NCBI RefSeq assembly: GCF_029338295.1
Contig: NZ_CP119791.1
Coordinates: 2,852,001 to 2,916,000 of the forward strand
DNA from: Haladaptatus sp. QDMS2
GTDB lineage: Archaea > Halobacteriota > Halobacteria > Halobacteriales > Halococcaceae
Direction of reading: 5' to 3'
DNA length: 64,000 bases
The position numbers were made by a program, and so were the translations under genes. The notes below the pieces were generated by a model. That model made no database searches. It saw nothing but the letters and a program-made list of their open reading frames with translations, and was not told the DNA's origin. Of the stretch, positions 1-8,728 are shown in pieces. Every line of letters begins with the position of its first letter. Within the stretch, counting starts at the first letter, position 1.

Positions 1-1607
1 ATCGGCGCGCCGGTACTGAACAGCTGTTTCTTGTCGTCCCAGTTAGCCAGCCACAGGGTCGCTGCGAGCAGCGCGAGCGCGGCGAGCGTCTGGTTCGCGC
101 CACCGAACAGCGGCCAGAGGCTCGACCACGTCCCACTCGAGACGAGCACGTAGCCACCGACACACTGGATACCGGCGTTGACGTAGCGGTTCGTCGCCGT
201 CTTCTCGACCGAGGTTTCGGGGACGCCGACGATTTCGTCGAACATGTAGCGTCCGAGACGGACCGCAGTGTCCGTACTCGTGAGCAGGAAGCTCACGAAC
301 ACGAGGCCGATGAAGGCCATGCCGATGGCGACGGGGATGCCGAAGCCAGCGGCGAGCATGACCGCACCGCCGGTCGGGAAGTTGGCGAGTGCCCCGACCA
401 GTCCCGAGTCACCGAGGAACGCCGTCGAAGCGACCAGCGAGAGGGCGGCGACGGCCGTCGTCGCGAGCAGTCCCTCGCCGAGCATCGCGCCGTAGCCGAT
501 GGCGCGGGCGTCTTTTTCGTTGTTGAGCTGTTTCGCGGTCGTGCCCGAGGAGACCAGCGCGTGGAAGCCCGAAATCGTCCCACACGCGATGGTCACGAAC
601 AGGAATGGGAAGATTGGCCCGAGGACGGGACTCACGAAGCCTTTGAACGCAGACATGCGCGTTTCGAGCGTCGTGAACGTCAGTTCCGAGCCGCCCGAGC
701 TGATGGTGACGGGGTCAAAGCCGAGGACGGTGGCGACGATGACGCCGAGCAGCATCCCGCCGACGCCGGTGTAGAGCAGGCTCGACGTGAGGAAGTCACG
801 GGGCTGGAGCAGCACCCAGACCGGCAGGACGCTCGCCACGAATCCATAGATGACGACCACAGGGACCCAGGCGGCGACGTTCGCGCCGAGGTCGGATTGG
901 GCGAGCGGGAGCCAACTCCAGGCTTCTGGACTGCCGAGCAGGACGATTGCACCAGCGTCAGCACCGCCGACGAGCATGATTGGATACTGGATGCCGACCC
1001 AGACACCGCCGAACACCATCGCGATGAAGGCGATTGCGCCGGGCAGGAACGGCAAATTGAGCTGGTACAAGTAAATCCCGAACACGATGGCGAGGCCGAT
1101 GTAAATCAGACTCGCGGTGGCCGAGGAGGGGAACGCGTTGAACACCACGGCCACCACGAGTGCGAACACCGCGATGACGAGGATGATGGTGAGAAACGCG
1201 AACCACAGCAGCATGTTCTTCCCCCGCTCGCCGACGTACTCGCCGATGATGTACCCGATTGACTTTCCGTCGTGGCGGAGACTGGCCGACAGCGACATGA
1301 AGTCGTGGACCGCGCCGAACAGCGGATTCCCGATGGCAATCCAGAGAATCGCTGGGAGCCATCCGAACGCTGCGCCGGCGGTGATTGGCCCGACAATCGG
1401 TGCGCCGCCCGCGATACTCGAATAGTGATGCCCGAGGAGGACGGGCTTTTTGGAGGGAACGTACTCCTGGCCGTCCTCGTATTGGTGCGCTGGCGTGTCG
1501 GTCGACTCATCCAGTTCGACGAACTGGGCGAGGTAGCGCGAATACGCGAGATACCCCACCGTGAACGTAATGAGTGACAAAACCACCAGCACGGCAACTT
1601 GTACCAT
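1..1607 (-). CDS. cstA: Carbon starvation protein CstA-type peptide transporter (3' end cut by window)
   Basis: Polytopic membrane protein read on the minus strand from ATG at 1607; at least 535 codons are open and the C-terminus lies beyond base 1. The N-terminus is a hydrophobic helix followed by SKKPVLLGHHYSSIAGGAPI and GPITAGAAFGW, which are hallmark stretches of the CstA family. Family members import peptides (CstA) or pyruvate (BtsT) in bacteria; the substrate here is not visible. A box reading TTTAAG on the minus strand near 1645-1650 and a perfect 7-bp inverted repeat directly after it suggest regulated transcription with a short leader. No partner gene lies upstream. Family assignment is firm, substrate is inference. 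Confidence 0.93.
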   Translation of the reverse strand, partial: MVQVAVLVVLSLITFTVGYLAYSRYLAQFVELDESTDTPAHQYEDGQEYVPSKKPVLLGHHYSSIAGGAPIVGPITAGAAFGWLPAILWIAIGNPLFGAVHDFMSLSASLRHDGKSIGYIIGEYVGERGKNMLLWFAFLTIILVIAVFALVVAVVFNAFPSSATASLIYIGLAIVFGIYLYQLNLPFLPGAIAFIAMVFGGVWVGIQYPIMLVGGADAGAIVLLGSPEAWSWLPLAQSDLGANVAAWVPVVVIYGFVASVLPVWVLLQPRDFLTSSLLYTGVGGMLLGVIVATVLGFDPVTISSGGSELTFTTLETRMSAFKGFVSPVLGPIFPFLFVTIACGTISGFHALVSSGTTAKQLNNEKDARAIGYGAMLGEGLLATTAVAALSLVASTAFLGDSGLVGALANFPTGGAVMLAAGFGIPVAIGMAFIGLVFVSFLLTSTDTAVRLGRYMFDEIVGVPETSVEKTATNRYVNAGIQCVGGYVLVSSGTWSSLWPLFGGANQTLAALALLAATLWLANWDDKKQLFSTGAP

Positions 1608-1626
1608 GTTTGTAAGCCTCACAACT

Positions 1627-1645
1627 GTGTGTGGGAAACACACAC
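1627..1645. promoter_or_regulatory. Inverted repeat between TATA-like box and start of cstA
   Basis: GTGTGTG and CACACAC face each other across the 5-nt centre GGAAA. The repeat sits just downstream of the TATA-like element (minus strand TTTAAG, about 1645-1650) and 20 bases before the cstA ATG, a place where a bound protein would block transcription start. A similar unit, TTCGTGT-GGAA-ACACGAA, occurs at 7247-7264. An operator is an inference; a leader hairpin is the alternative. Confidence 0.45.
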
Positions 1646-1789
1646 TTAAACATTAGGAAAGTTGACGGACTAATGATGGAAAAATAAGGTATGTCTGACG
1701 GCTGAGACGGCTGATTATTCCACCCTCACTGCAGATGTTAATCTATCTGAAATATGTCTGCGGGAGATATTCTTGCCGGAACCACAAAC

Positions 1790-2761
1790 TCACCGCGCCG
1801 CTGGTTCGTCCGTCACGGCGATGTCGAGGTCGACCGCGACGGCCGCGAGCAGGTCGCCCTTGATTTCAGAAATTCGGGTTTCGAGTTCGGCGACGACCGG
1901 CTGGTCGTAGGCGTCTTTCGCCTCCTGCAGACGGGTGCGCTCGGTTTCGACGCGGTCTCTGAGGAATCGTGCGCCCCGCCCCGATTCGTCCGGGTCTGGC
2001 TCCGGCGTCAGTCGGTTTGCGACGAGACCAGCGACCCACAGCCCCTTCTCTTCTAGGCCCTCGATGGCCCGGCCCGTCTCCCGAACCGAAAGCTGGTCGG
2101 GATTAAAAACGAGGTAGAATGCCGCCTCCTCGCGGAGCGTTTCTCCCGCGAATTCGAACATTTCCTTTCGCTGTTGCAGGCGGTCGATGATGGGGTCGCC
2201 GTCCATCATTCGGCGGGGTTCGTTGTTGCCGATGGCGGCGCGTTCGAACAGTTTCACGCTCTGCTTTCGTTTGAGCAGGAGGCGCTGAATCCAGCCTTCG
2301 AGGAAGTCTGGCAGCGAGAGGAGTCTGAGCGTCCCGCCGGTTGGTGAGGTGTCGAAGACGACCCGGTCGTACTCGTCTGCGTTTCGCATCACGTCCACGA
2401 AGCGGTCGAAGAGGGCGGCTTCGTACGCCCCCGGTGTCTGGTGGGCCATCTCGATTTGCCGGTCGATCTGGTTGACCATCGAGGCGCTCACCTGGTCGCC
2501 GAGAGCGCGTTTCGTCTCCATGAGGTGGCGCGAGACCTCCTCTTCCGGGTCGATTTCCATCGCCCAGAGGTTGGCTATTCCGTCGACTGCCTGTGCGTCG
2601 TCGGTGAACGCCTGGTCGAATACGTCCTGTGTCGAGTGGGCGGGGTCAGTAGAGACGAGCAGCGTGTTCAACCCGGCGTCGGCGCACTTGTAGGCGTACG
2701 CGGCGGAGACGGTGGTCTTGCCGACGCCGCCCTTGCCGCCGAAGAAGACGAATTTGCGCAT
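1790..2761 (-). CDS. ArsA/Get3-family ATPase
   Basis: 323-residue P-loop ATPase. ATG at 2761 is chosen because it gives the usual family start MRKFVFFGGKGGVGKTT and lies 2 bases after the stop of the upstream small gene; an upstream in-frame ATG at 2830 would overlap that gene. The deviant Walker A GGKGGVGKT is near residues 8-16, the switch I stretch STDPAHST near 40-47, and DTSPTGGT near 145. Family members are arsenite-efflux ATPases or Get3-like chaperones for tail-anchored membrane proteins. No ArsB, ArsD or ArsR gene is near, so a Get3-like or other targeting role is more likely than arsenite export. The specific role is unproven. Confidence 0.85.
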   Translation of the reverse strand: MRKFVFFGGKGGVGKTTVSAAYAYKCADAGLNTLLVSTDPAHSTQDVFDQAFTDDAQAVDGIANLWAMEIDPEEEVSRHLMETKRALGDQVSASMVNQIDRQIEMAHQTPGAYEAALFDRFVDVMRNADEYDRVVFDTSPTGGTLRLLSLPDFLEGWIQRLLLKRKQSVKLFERAAIGNNEPRRMMDGDPIIDRLQQRKEMFEFAGETLREEAAFYLVFNPDQLSVRETGRAIEGLEEKGLWVAGLVANRLTPEPDPDESGRGARFLRDRVETERTRLQEAKDAYDQPVVAELETRISEIKGDLLAAVAVDLDIAVTDEPAAR

Positions 2762-2763
2762 GG

Positions 2764-3060
2764 TCAGAAGTGATACTGTTCGCCCTTGCGTTCGAGAATC
2801 GAGCCGCGATTCCACATTCGGCGTTCCCACGCCTCGAACTCATTCTCCAAGTACGGCAGGAGTTCTGCGGTATAGTAGGAGATGGGACTCGGAATCCCAA
2901 AGGCGTCGGGGAAACACGCGAGCATGAAGTCGTCCTCTACGTCCTCCGCTTCCTTTTCGATGAGTTCGTAGGCGGGGTGGCTGATCATCCCGTGGTACAG
3001 CCCGGCCAGCCACTCTTCGAGGACGGCCCGGAACTCGGCGATGCGCTCTGCGAGTGTCAT
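2764..3060 (-). CDS. Small conserved acidic protein paired with ArsA-like ATPase
   Basis: 98-residue protein, rich in Glu, Asp, Trp and Tyr, with no signal or membrane segment. I do not recognise a named domain. It starts at ATG 3060, and the minus-strand box TTTTATG at 3086-3092 lies about 27 bases before it, which fits a leaderless transcript. Its stop codon is 2 bases before the start of the ArsA-like ATPase, so the two are almost certainly co-transcribed and probably translationally coupled. A helper or client-binding role for the ATPase is a guess from position only. Confidence 0.7.
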   Translation of the reverse strand: MTLAERIAEFRAVLEEWLAGLYHGMISHPAYELIEKEAEDVEDDFMLACFPDAFGIPSPISYYTAELLPYLENEFEAWERRMWNRGSILERKGEQYHF

Positions 3061-3085
3061 CTGTTCTCAACCACCTGTTCTGCCA

Positions 3086-3092
3086 CATAAAA
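3086..3092 (-). promoter_or_regulatory. TATA box for the small protein / ArsA-like operon
   Basis: Minus-strand TTTTATG, with about 27 bases to the ATG at 3060, matches the haloarchaeal leaderless promoter pattern. The site is inferred from sequence and spacing only. Confidence 0.5.
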
Positions 3093-3170
3093 CTGTGTCG
3101 TCCCGTCCGATTGGCACCCTGACACACAATCGAGGAACACTCATTACCGTGGACTCGTGACGATTGACCC

Positions 3171-4433
3171 ATGAACGCGGGCACGATTCCGGTGACGATT
3201 CTCTCCGGGCCGCTCGGGGCGGGCAAGACGACGCTCCTGAACCACCTCCTGCACAACGCCGGGGACCTCGACATCGCGGTGCTCGTAAACGACATGGGGG
3301 AAATCAACGTGGACGCCGGCCTCGTGAGCGACAACTCAGAGCTCTCGGTCGCAGACGGCGGCGTTACCGAACTCTCGAACGGGTGTATCTGCTGTGAACT
3401 ACAGGACGACCTGAACACGGCCGTCGTCCGCCTCGCCCAGAACCGCGAGTTCGACCACCTCGTCGTCGAGTCGTCGGGTATCAGCGAGCCCGAACCCGTC
3501 GCACGGCTGTTCACCACCGAGTCTCGGGCTGCCGCGCTCTACACCGTGGATTCCCTCGTCACCGTCGTTGACTCGCGGCTCTTTTTCGACACCTTCGGCG
3601 GCGAGGGCGTCCCAGAGCGCCGCGGCACCGACGACGAGGATACTCATCCGCTCTCCGACCTGCTCGTCGAACAGGTCGAGTTCTCGAATCTCGTCGTCTG
3701 CAACAAGACGGACCTCGTGAGCGATGCAGAACTCGCCGCGGTCGAGGAAATGGTCCTCGCGCTGCGCCCGGACGCCGAACTCCGGCGGACGACTCACGGG
3801 CAACTCGACCCCCACGACCTGCTCGGACAGGGGCTGTACGACCCACAGACCGCGGCGGAGCAGGCGGGGTGGAAACAGGCACTCGCCGCGGACGAGGATG
3901 CAGACCATGGCCACAACCATCGAAACACGCACGCCCACGGCGATGCGGACGAATCTGACGCCCACCACGGCCACAGCCATCCACAGGACGTGTATGGCGT
4001 CTCCTCGTTCACGTACCGCGCTCGCCGCCCGTTCCACCCGAAACGTATCGCTGACCTGCTGGCCTCGCTGCCCGCGGGCATCATCCGGTCGAAGGGAACC
4101 TGCTGGGTTGCGGGCTGTGGGGACAACATACTGACCTACGGACAGGCAGGTCCTTCCGCGCGATTCGAGGTGACTGGCCCGTGGGTCGCGAGTCTCTCGG
4201 AACTCGACCAGGAACTCTATCGGGCCAATCGTCCAAATCTCGACTGGCACGACGAGTGGGGCGACCGCCGCACGGAACTCGTCTTCATCGGGACTGACCT
4301 GCAGGAAGACCGACTACGCCAGTCACTGTCAGACTGTCTGCTCACCGACGCGGAGATGGACGCAGACTGGGAGGACTTCGAGAATCCGCTTCCCGCAGAA
4401 CTGGAGGGTGTCGCGGTCGTCGCCGAACCATAG
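3171..4433 (+). CDS. CobW/ZNG1-type G3E GTPase, metal chaperone
   Basis: 420-residue protein with Walker A GPLGAGKT at residues 13-20, the metal-binding CxCC motif GCICCEL at 71-77, a NKTD guanine-specificity motif at 178-181 and a C-terminal CobW_C domain after about residue 275. Between the GTPase and the C-terminal domain lies a His-rich segment (about 246-270: ten or more His among Asp and Gly), as seen in zinc-handling COG0523 proteins. The family inserts or delivers metals (Zn, Co, Fe or Ni) with GTP hydrolysis. No cobalamin gene is adjacent, so a zinc or other metal chaperone function is favoured over cobalamin synthesis. ATG at 3171 precedes the P-loop by the normal 12 residues. Confidence 0.88.
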   Translation: MNAGTIPVTILSGPLGAGKTTLLNHLLHNAGDLDIAVLVNDMGEINVDAGLVSDNSELSVADGGVTELSNGCICCELQDDLNTAVVRLAQNREFDHLVVESSGISEPEPVARLFTTESRAAALYTVDSLVTVVDSRLFFDTFGGEGVPERRGTDDEDTHPLSDLLVEQVEFSNLVVCNKTDLVSDAELAAVEEMVLALRPDAELRRTTHGQLDPHDLLGQGLYDPQTAAEQAGWKQALAADEDADHGHNHRNTHAHGDADESDAHHGHSHPQDVYGVSSFTYRARRPFHPKRIADLLASLPAGIIRSKGTCWVAGCGDNILTYGQAGPSARFEVTGPWVASLSELDQELYRANRPNLDWHDEWGDRRTELVFIGTDLQEDRLRQSLSDCLLTDAEMDADWEDFENPLPAELEGVAVVAEP

Positions 4434-4490
4434 CCACCCCCAGCGCAGATACGTATGGTTCACCCCGCGTGCCCGCGTGGGGCACCGACC

Positions 4491-4805
4491 TCAGAGAAAG
4501 GGGATGTTCACCAGTACCAACAGGAGCACGACGAGGAGGATGGCGACGAACAGCCGTCGGACCCTGAATTCGACGGGAATCTCCGCCGTGAGGTCGGGGC
4601 GGGCGGTCCACACCAGTTGGTGGTAGCAGAGCGCCGCACAGCCGAGAAAGAGGAGCGTCGAGGCGGCCACGGAGACGGCGAGCGAGTACCCGAGCGTCAG
4701 TCCGTAAACCGGCCCCGCGGAGAACACGAACAGAAACGAGGTGCAGAGGGCGACCAGAAAGGGTACCGGGTCTACGGAGTCGCCAGACCGCGTTCTGAGG
4801 CGCAT
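4491..4805 (-). CDS. Small membrane protein of unknown function
   Basis: 104 residues from ATG 4805. A longer start at 4826 is open, but a TATA-like TACTTATC about 27 bases before 4805 argues for a leaderless start there. It has about three hydrophobic segments, near residues 11-30, 35-60 and 85-104, with an Arg-rich link before the last helix. I do not recognise a family. It is convergent with cobW and divergent from the next small membrane gene. Confidence 0.6.
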   Translation of the reverse strand: MRLRTRSGDSVDPVPFLVALCTSFLFVFSAGPVYGLTLGYSLAVSVAASTLLFLGCAALCYHQLVWTARPDLTAEIPVEFRVRRLFVAILLVVLLLVLVNIPFL

Positions 4806-4862
4806 TGTCGTGCTAGAGATTCGCATGATAAGTACTTAGTCGCTCGGTCACCGAGCACTGCC

Positions 4863-5048
4863 ATGAGTCAGAAGTCACAGGGCGACCCGCGCGTCCTGTT
4901 CGTGATGAACGTCGTCCTCTCCGTGCTGTTCGCCAGTCTCGTCGTTTGGGGAGCCTCGCTCATCAGCCTCTGGGCGTTCACGCCCGTGAACGTCGCGCTC
5001 GCGACGGGTGTGCTTGTGGTGCTCACGCATTTTGTAGTGATGCGATAA
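4863..5048 (+). CDS. Small two-helix membrane protein
   Basis: 61 residues starting [13 protein letters not shown] at ATG 4863, with two predicted membrane helices (about residues 13-32 and 40-59). The short polar N-terminus and compact hairpin layout are typical of small conserved haloarchaeal membrane proteins. No function is recognised. It is separated from upp by only 59 bases that contain the upp promoter. Confidence 0.6.
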   Translation: MSQKSQGDPRVLFVMNVVLSVLFASLVVWGASLISLWAFTPVNVALATGVLVVLTHFVVMR

Positions 5049-5077
5049 CGTGCCTGCCTGAGGCCATATCCGGTAAT

Positions 5078-5084
5078 TTATGGC
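5078..5084 (+). promoter_or_regulatory. TATA box of upp
   Basis: TTTATGG lies about 27 bases before the upp ATG at 5108, so transcription should begin at or one base before the start codon (leaderless). This also supports 5108 over longer upstream starts. Confidence 0.55.
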
Positions 5085-5107
5085 ACTTCGCGTTGCCCGT
5101 AATTACA

Positions 5108-5782
5108 ATGACCATCGAGGACCGCGGCGACGCGAAAGTCGTCACGCACGCACTGGCAAAGGACACCCTGTCGAAACTCAGAGACGTGAACACCTCGCAG
5201 GTAGCCTTCCGGAAGGGCCTCGTCAAACTCGGCCGCATCTGTGGCTACGAGATTATAGACGGCGTCATGGAGACTGAGTACGTCTCCATCCAGACGCCGA
5301 TGCAGGAGACGACCGGCGAGCGCGTGAAAGGCCTAGACGATGTGGTCATCATCAACGTCCTTCGCGCCGCGACACCGTTCGTCGAGGGTCTCCTGAAGGC
5401 GTTCCCCCGTGCGAAACAGGGCGTCATCAGCGCTGGGCGCGACGAGGAGGCCGGCATGGTCGACGGCGAGTTCCCCATCACCATCGACTACGTCAAACTC
5501 CCCGAAATCAAGGAGACGGACACGGTCATCGTCGCCGACCCGATGCTCGCCACCGGTTCGACGATGTGCACCGTCCTCGACCACGTCCTCGAAGACGCCC
5601 CCGACCCACAGCACCTCATCGTTCTCTCTGCCGTGAGCGCCCCGCCGGGCCTGCTCCGGGTCGCAGACCAGGTCCCCGAAGCGAATCTCCTCACCGTCGC
5701 TATCGACGACTATCTCAATGACGACGGCTACATCATTCCTGGCCTCGGCGACGCCGGCGACCGCGCGTTCCGCACCCAGTAA
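5108..5782 (+). CDS. upp: Uracil phosphoribosyltransferase
   Basis: 224-residue type I phosphoribosyltransferase that converts uracil and PRPP to UMP (pyrimidine salvage, cytosol). The PRPP-binding loop reads [12 protein letters not shown], and the uracil-site segment near the C-terminus reads [15 protein letters not shown], both diagnostic of UPRTases. Start at ATG 5108 ([10 protein letters not shown]) is set by the family N-terminus and the TATA box at 5078-5084. Length is normal. It is monocistronic in this layout; the next gene has its own signal peptide and leader. Confidence 0.95.
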   Translation: MTIEDRGDAKVVTHALAKDTLSKLRDVNTSQVAFRKGLVKLGRICGYEIIDGVMETEYVSIQTPMQETTGERVKGLDDVVIINVLRAATPFVEGLLKAFPRAKQGVISAGRDEEAGMVDGEFPITIDYVKLPEIKETDTVIVADPMLATGSTMCTVLDHVLEDAPDPQHLIVLSAVSAPPGLLRVADQVPEANLLTVAIDDYLNDDGYIIPGLGDAGDRAFRTQ

Positions 5783-5903
5783 CCGCGCAACTGGTCCATC
5801 GTCACCACTGATTTTCCTCCCGTTTCTCTCGAATTCAGCTTGCTGCTCTGCCACCGCCGGAGCCGTCAGCTACAAGTGTCACCTGTTCAATATCACAGAC
5901 TCG

Positions 5904-7067
5904 ATGAAACGAAATCGGCGTGCATTCCTCAGCGCCGTGGGCGCACTCACGGTCGGTGGGTGCGTCGGTTCCCAACACGACACTCCCTCGGCCGACGCGC
6001 CGCCCGCGACTGGGGACTCGGACACGTCAGCCCCTCCACCCTCCACCCAAGAATCGACTCAAAAGACGACGACGGAGCCGGAACCCACGACGACCATCGG
6101 TTTCGCCGGCGACACGATGGTCGGTCGCCGGTTGAACAACATCTACGGCGACGACGACGTAGACCCCGCGAGCATCTGGGGTGAGTTCCAGCCCCGGCTT
6201 CAATCGGTAGACGGCGTCCTCTGCAACCTGGAGTGCAGTCTCTCGACTCGCGGCGAACGCTACCCTGGCCGCGCCTTCTACTTCCGGGGCGACCCCGAGT
6301 GGGCGATTCCAGCCCTCGAAGCCGGCAACGTCCAGTACACGTCGCTCGCGAACAACCACGCGCTGGACTTCGGCGCGACGGCGCTCATGGACACGATAAC
6401 CCACCTCGACGACGCCGGCATCGCGAACGCGGGCACGGGCGCGAATCCGGAGGCAGCGCGTGAACCGGCCACGCTCACCGTCGGCGAGCTCGACGTCGCC
6501 GTCGTCTCGTTTTCGGACGAGTACGACTTCTACGCCGCCACCGACGACCGACCCGGCATCGCCTGGATTTCGCGGGATTACGATTCCGAGGAGACCCGAC
6601 GGAAGATGCGCGATGCCATCGACCGCGCGAAGGCGACCGACCCGGACCTGCTCGTCTTCTCGATTCACTGGGGCGAAAATTGGATCGAGCGCCCGAGCGA
6701 GAAACTCGTCGAACTGGGTCACTGGCTCGTCGACCAGGGCGTGGACGTCGTCCACGGCCACAGCGCCCACGTCGTCCAGGGGATAGAGCAGTACGAAGAT
6801 GGTATCATCCTCCACGACACGGGCGACCTCGTGGACGATTTCGGCATCAAAGACGACCTCGGGAACGACAAGAGTTTCCTCTTCGAGATGACCTTCGAGG
6901 GCGACGAACCGACGAAAATCCGGCTCGTCCCACTCCACATCGACGACGGCGTCCGTCCGCCGACCGACGACGAGGCCGAGTGGCTGAGAGAGACGATGCA
7001 CGACCGCGCTGAACCGTTCGATACGACCTATGAACGGGCTGGCGATGGTCTCGTGGTCCATCTCTGA
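5904..7067 (+). CDS. CapA-family metallophosphatase-like Tat lipoprotein
   Basis: 387-residue exported protein. The N-terminus MKRNRRAFLSAVGALTVGGC carries a twin-Arg motif and a lipobox with Cys20, so it is a Tat-exported, lipid-anchored protein. A Ser/Thr/Pro-rich linker (about 21-65) leads to the CapA/PgsA calcineurin-like domain: GFAGDTMVGRR, CNLECSLS, SLANNHALDFG, FSIHWGENW and HGHSAHVVQG give the metal-ligand set. In bacteria CapA proteins act in poly-gamma-glutamate capsule synthesis. No capBC genes are near, so the substrate at the cell surface is unknown. Start ATG 5904 is the only one that exposes the signal. Confidence 0.88.
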   Translation: MKRNRRAFLSAVGALTVGGCVGSQHDTPSADAPPATGDSDTSAPPPSTQESTQKTTTEPEPTTTIGFAGDTMVGRRLNNIYGDDDVDPASIWGEFQPRLQSVDGVLCNLECSLSTRGERYPGRAFYFRGDPEWAIPALEAGNVQYTSLANNHALDFGATALMDTITHLDDAGIANAGTGANPEAAREPATLTVGELDVAVVSFSDEYDFYAATDDRPGIAWISRDYDSEETRRKMRDAIDRAKATDPDLLVFSIHWGENWIERPSEKLVELGHWLVDQGVDVVHGHSAHVVQGIEQYEDGIILHDTGDLVDDFGIKDDLGNDKSFLFEMTFEGDEPTKIRLVPLHIDDGVRPPTDDEAEWLRETMHDRAEPFDTTYERAGDGLVVHL

Positions 7068-7246
7068 GCCGACATCGTAACCGCCGGCTTCACGGCCCTT
7101 CACAACCCTCTCATTTCGCCTGGAAACCGACGGTAGAGAGGCCAATCGAGAGCCACTTTCTGCGAACGAAACGCACCACTTTCGGGTACATAGTCATGTA
7201 TAGTCACGCTGACGGCACCCCACGGTCGCCACTCTGACCCGTCTAT

Positions 7247-7264
7247 TTCGTGTGGAAACACGAA
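7247..7264. repeat. Stem-loop downstream of CapA-like gene
   Basis: TTCGTGT and ACACGAA pair across GGAA (7-bp stem, 4-nt loop). It lies 180 bases after the CapA-like stop codon and resembles the inverted repeat before cstA (1627-1645). It may be a transcript-end hairpin or a protein site; the sequence does not decide. Confidence 0.4.
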
Positions 7265-7387
7265 TAGGGAAGCCCAATTGGAAACGAAATATCGCTCGCG
7301 AAACAGACCTTTCCTGCGTCGTTGGCGATTCGGCTTTCAGCCTATATGCGCTGATTCGGGCACGCTCTGGGACTGAAACGCCGGGTA

Positions 7388-7402
7388 TCGAATCCGATTC
7401 GA
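7388..7402. promoter_or_regulatory. Perfect 15-bp palindrome upstream of TRAP genes
   Basis: TCGAATC-C-GATTCGA, a 7+1+7 palindrome, about 250 bases before the TAXI start. The size and symmetry fit an operator for a dimeric regulator, which is an inference only. Confidence 0.35.
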
Positions 7403-7639
7403 ACTGCGTTCTGTGCCGACTCGACGTCTATATAGTTCAGATACTGGTTGTTCATCAATCAGTAAATATTGCCAGTGAGTGACACCGATTACCATTGTTC
7501 CTGATACTATCTCTTCATATATCCGACACAGTACGGGTACCGCACCGTTTCTATAGCGGCTAACATAATTATCCGTCAATCTATAGCGAAGAACAACTAG
7601 TCAGCATGATTGAATAAGTTTTTCATGCAGAGTGACCAA

Positions 7640-7646
7640 GGAGGTG
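7640..7646 (+). promoter_or_regulatory. Shine-Dalgarno sequence before TAXI start
   Basis: GGAGGTG complements the 3' end of archaeal 16S rRNA. Its distance to ATG 7649 is only 2-3 bases, which is short. It is the main reason to prefer 7649 over in-frame ATGs at 7610 and 7625, but the tight spacing leaves doubt. Confidence 0.5.
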
Positions 7647-7648
7647 GT

Positions 7649-8671
7649 ATGGTAGACAGTGACCAGACAAAAGGTTCGAACACAAGCCGCCGCACGTTCA
7701 TGCAGGTGGCTGGTGCAGCAGGACTCGCCGCGCTCGCCGGTTGTACCGGTGGCGATGGCGGGGACGGTGGCAACAACGGGACCGACGGTGGCAACGGTGA
7801 TGGCGGCGGCGACACCCGTCTCTCGTGGCACGCAGGCGGTACGGGTGGGACGTACTTCCCACTCTCCAACGAGTTCAAGAACATCATCGAGGACAACACC
7901 GACTTCACGGTAAACGTCCAGTCCACCGGCGCGTCCGTCGAAAACGTCGGGTCGCTCGCGAACGGCAACGCCGATTTCGCGCTCATCCAGAACGACGTCG
8001 CGTTCTTCGCGAAGAACGGGACGGGTATCGACGTCTTCCAGGACAACCCAATCGAAAACCTCCGTGGTGTCGCGACGCTCTACCCGGAGACCATCCACGT
8101 CATCACGCAGGCGAACTCCGGTATTAGCGCCCTCGCCGACCTCGAAGGCAAAGTCGTGAACACCGGCGACCTCGGGTCGGGGACGCAGGTCAACGCGCTG
8201 ACCATCCTCGAAACCGTCGGCATCACGACGGACGACTTCGAAGAGCAGAACACCGGGTTCTCCCAGGCGTCCGACCAACTCAAAAACGGCGACATCGACG
8301 CCGCGTTCGTCGTCGGTGGCTGGCCGGTCGGTGCCGTCGCGGACATCGCGACGACCAACGACATCTCGATCGTCCCAATCGACGGCGATACCCGCGCGAG
8401 CATCAAGGAAGCCGGTTCCTGGTTCGCAGACGACACCATCCCTGCCGGGACGTACGACGGTATCGACGAAGACACTCCAACCGTCTCCGTGCAGGCGATG
8501 ATTGCCACGGCAGCGGAGGTCGAAGCCGACACCGTCGAACAGATTACGGCCGCAATCTTCGACAACACCGACGCGCTGACCATCAAGAAGGACTTCATCA
8601 CCAAAGACACCGCCCAGGACGGCATGTCCATCGAACTCCACGAGGGGGCAGCGGCGTACTTCGGTGCGTAA
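7649..8671 (+). CDS. TAXI-family TRAP transporter solute-binding lipoprotein
   Basis: 340 residues from ATG 7649. The N-terminus has a Tat motif SRRTFMQVAGAAG and lipobox LAALAGC, then a Gly/Asp-rich linker, so the protein is tethered outside the cytoplasmic membrane. The mature part contains GGTGGTYFPLSN and TGASVENV, typical of the TAXI (TRAP-associated extracytoplasmic immunogenic) family, and GDLGSGTQVNA in the second lobe. It captures a small organic acid (in studied systems glutamate or C4-dicarboxylate-like ligands) and hands it to the fused permease encoded at 9226-11940. The next genes, DUF1850 and permease, complete the operon. The ligand is unknown. Confidence 0.92.
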   Translation: MVDSDQTKGSNTSRRTFMQVAGAAGLAALAGCTGGDGGDGGNNGTDGGNGDGGGDTRLSWHAGGTGGTYFPLSNEFKNIIEDNTDFTVNVQSTGASVENVGSLANGNADFALIQNDVAFFAKNGTGIDVFQDNPIENLRGVATLYPETIHVITQANSGISALADLEGKVVNTGDLGSGTQVNALTILETVGITTDDFEEQNTGFSQASDQLKNGDIDAAFVVGGWPVGAVADIATTNDISIVPIDGDTRASIKEAGSWFADDTIPAGTYDGIDEDTPTVSVQAMIATAAEVEADTVEQITAAIFDNTDALTIKKDFITKDTAQDGMSIELHEGAAAYFGA

Positions 8672-8728
8672 CCGAGGTCGAAACGCCTACGTAAGCACCC
8701 GACTATTTATCATTCACAAAGGCTGCAA

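Larger units (their letters stand above)
7068..7648. other. Gene-poor AT-rich spacer upstream of the TRAP genes
   Basis: 581 bases without a convincing gene. Short open frames (7252-7482 plus, 7337-7579 minus) lack a recognisable domain and promoter. It holds a stem-loop at 7247-7264, a 15-bp palindrome at 7388-7402, two direct copies of TCTATAGCG 31 bases apart (about 7550 and 7581), and several TATA-like stretches that probably include the TAXI promoter. Confidence 0.5.

Noticed and set aside
7337-7579. 80-codon minus-strand frame in the AT-rich spacer before the TRAP genes
   Set aside because: No recognised domain, no convincing promoter and a composition like random translation. Kept as non-coding.
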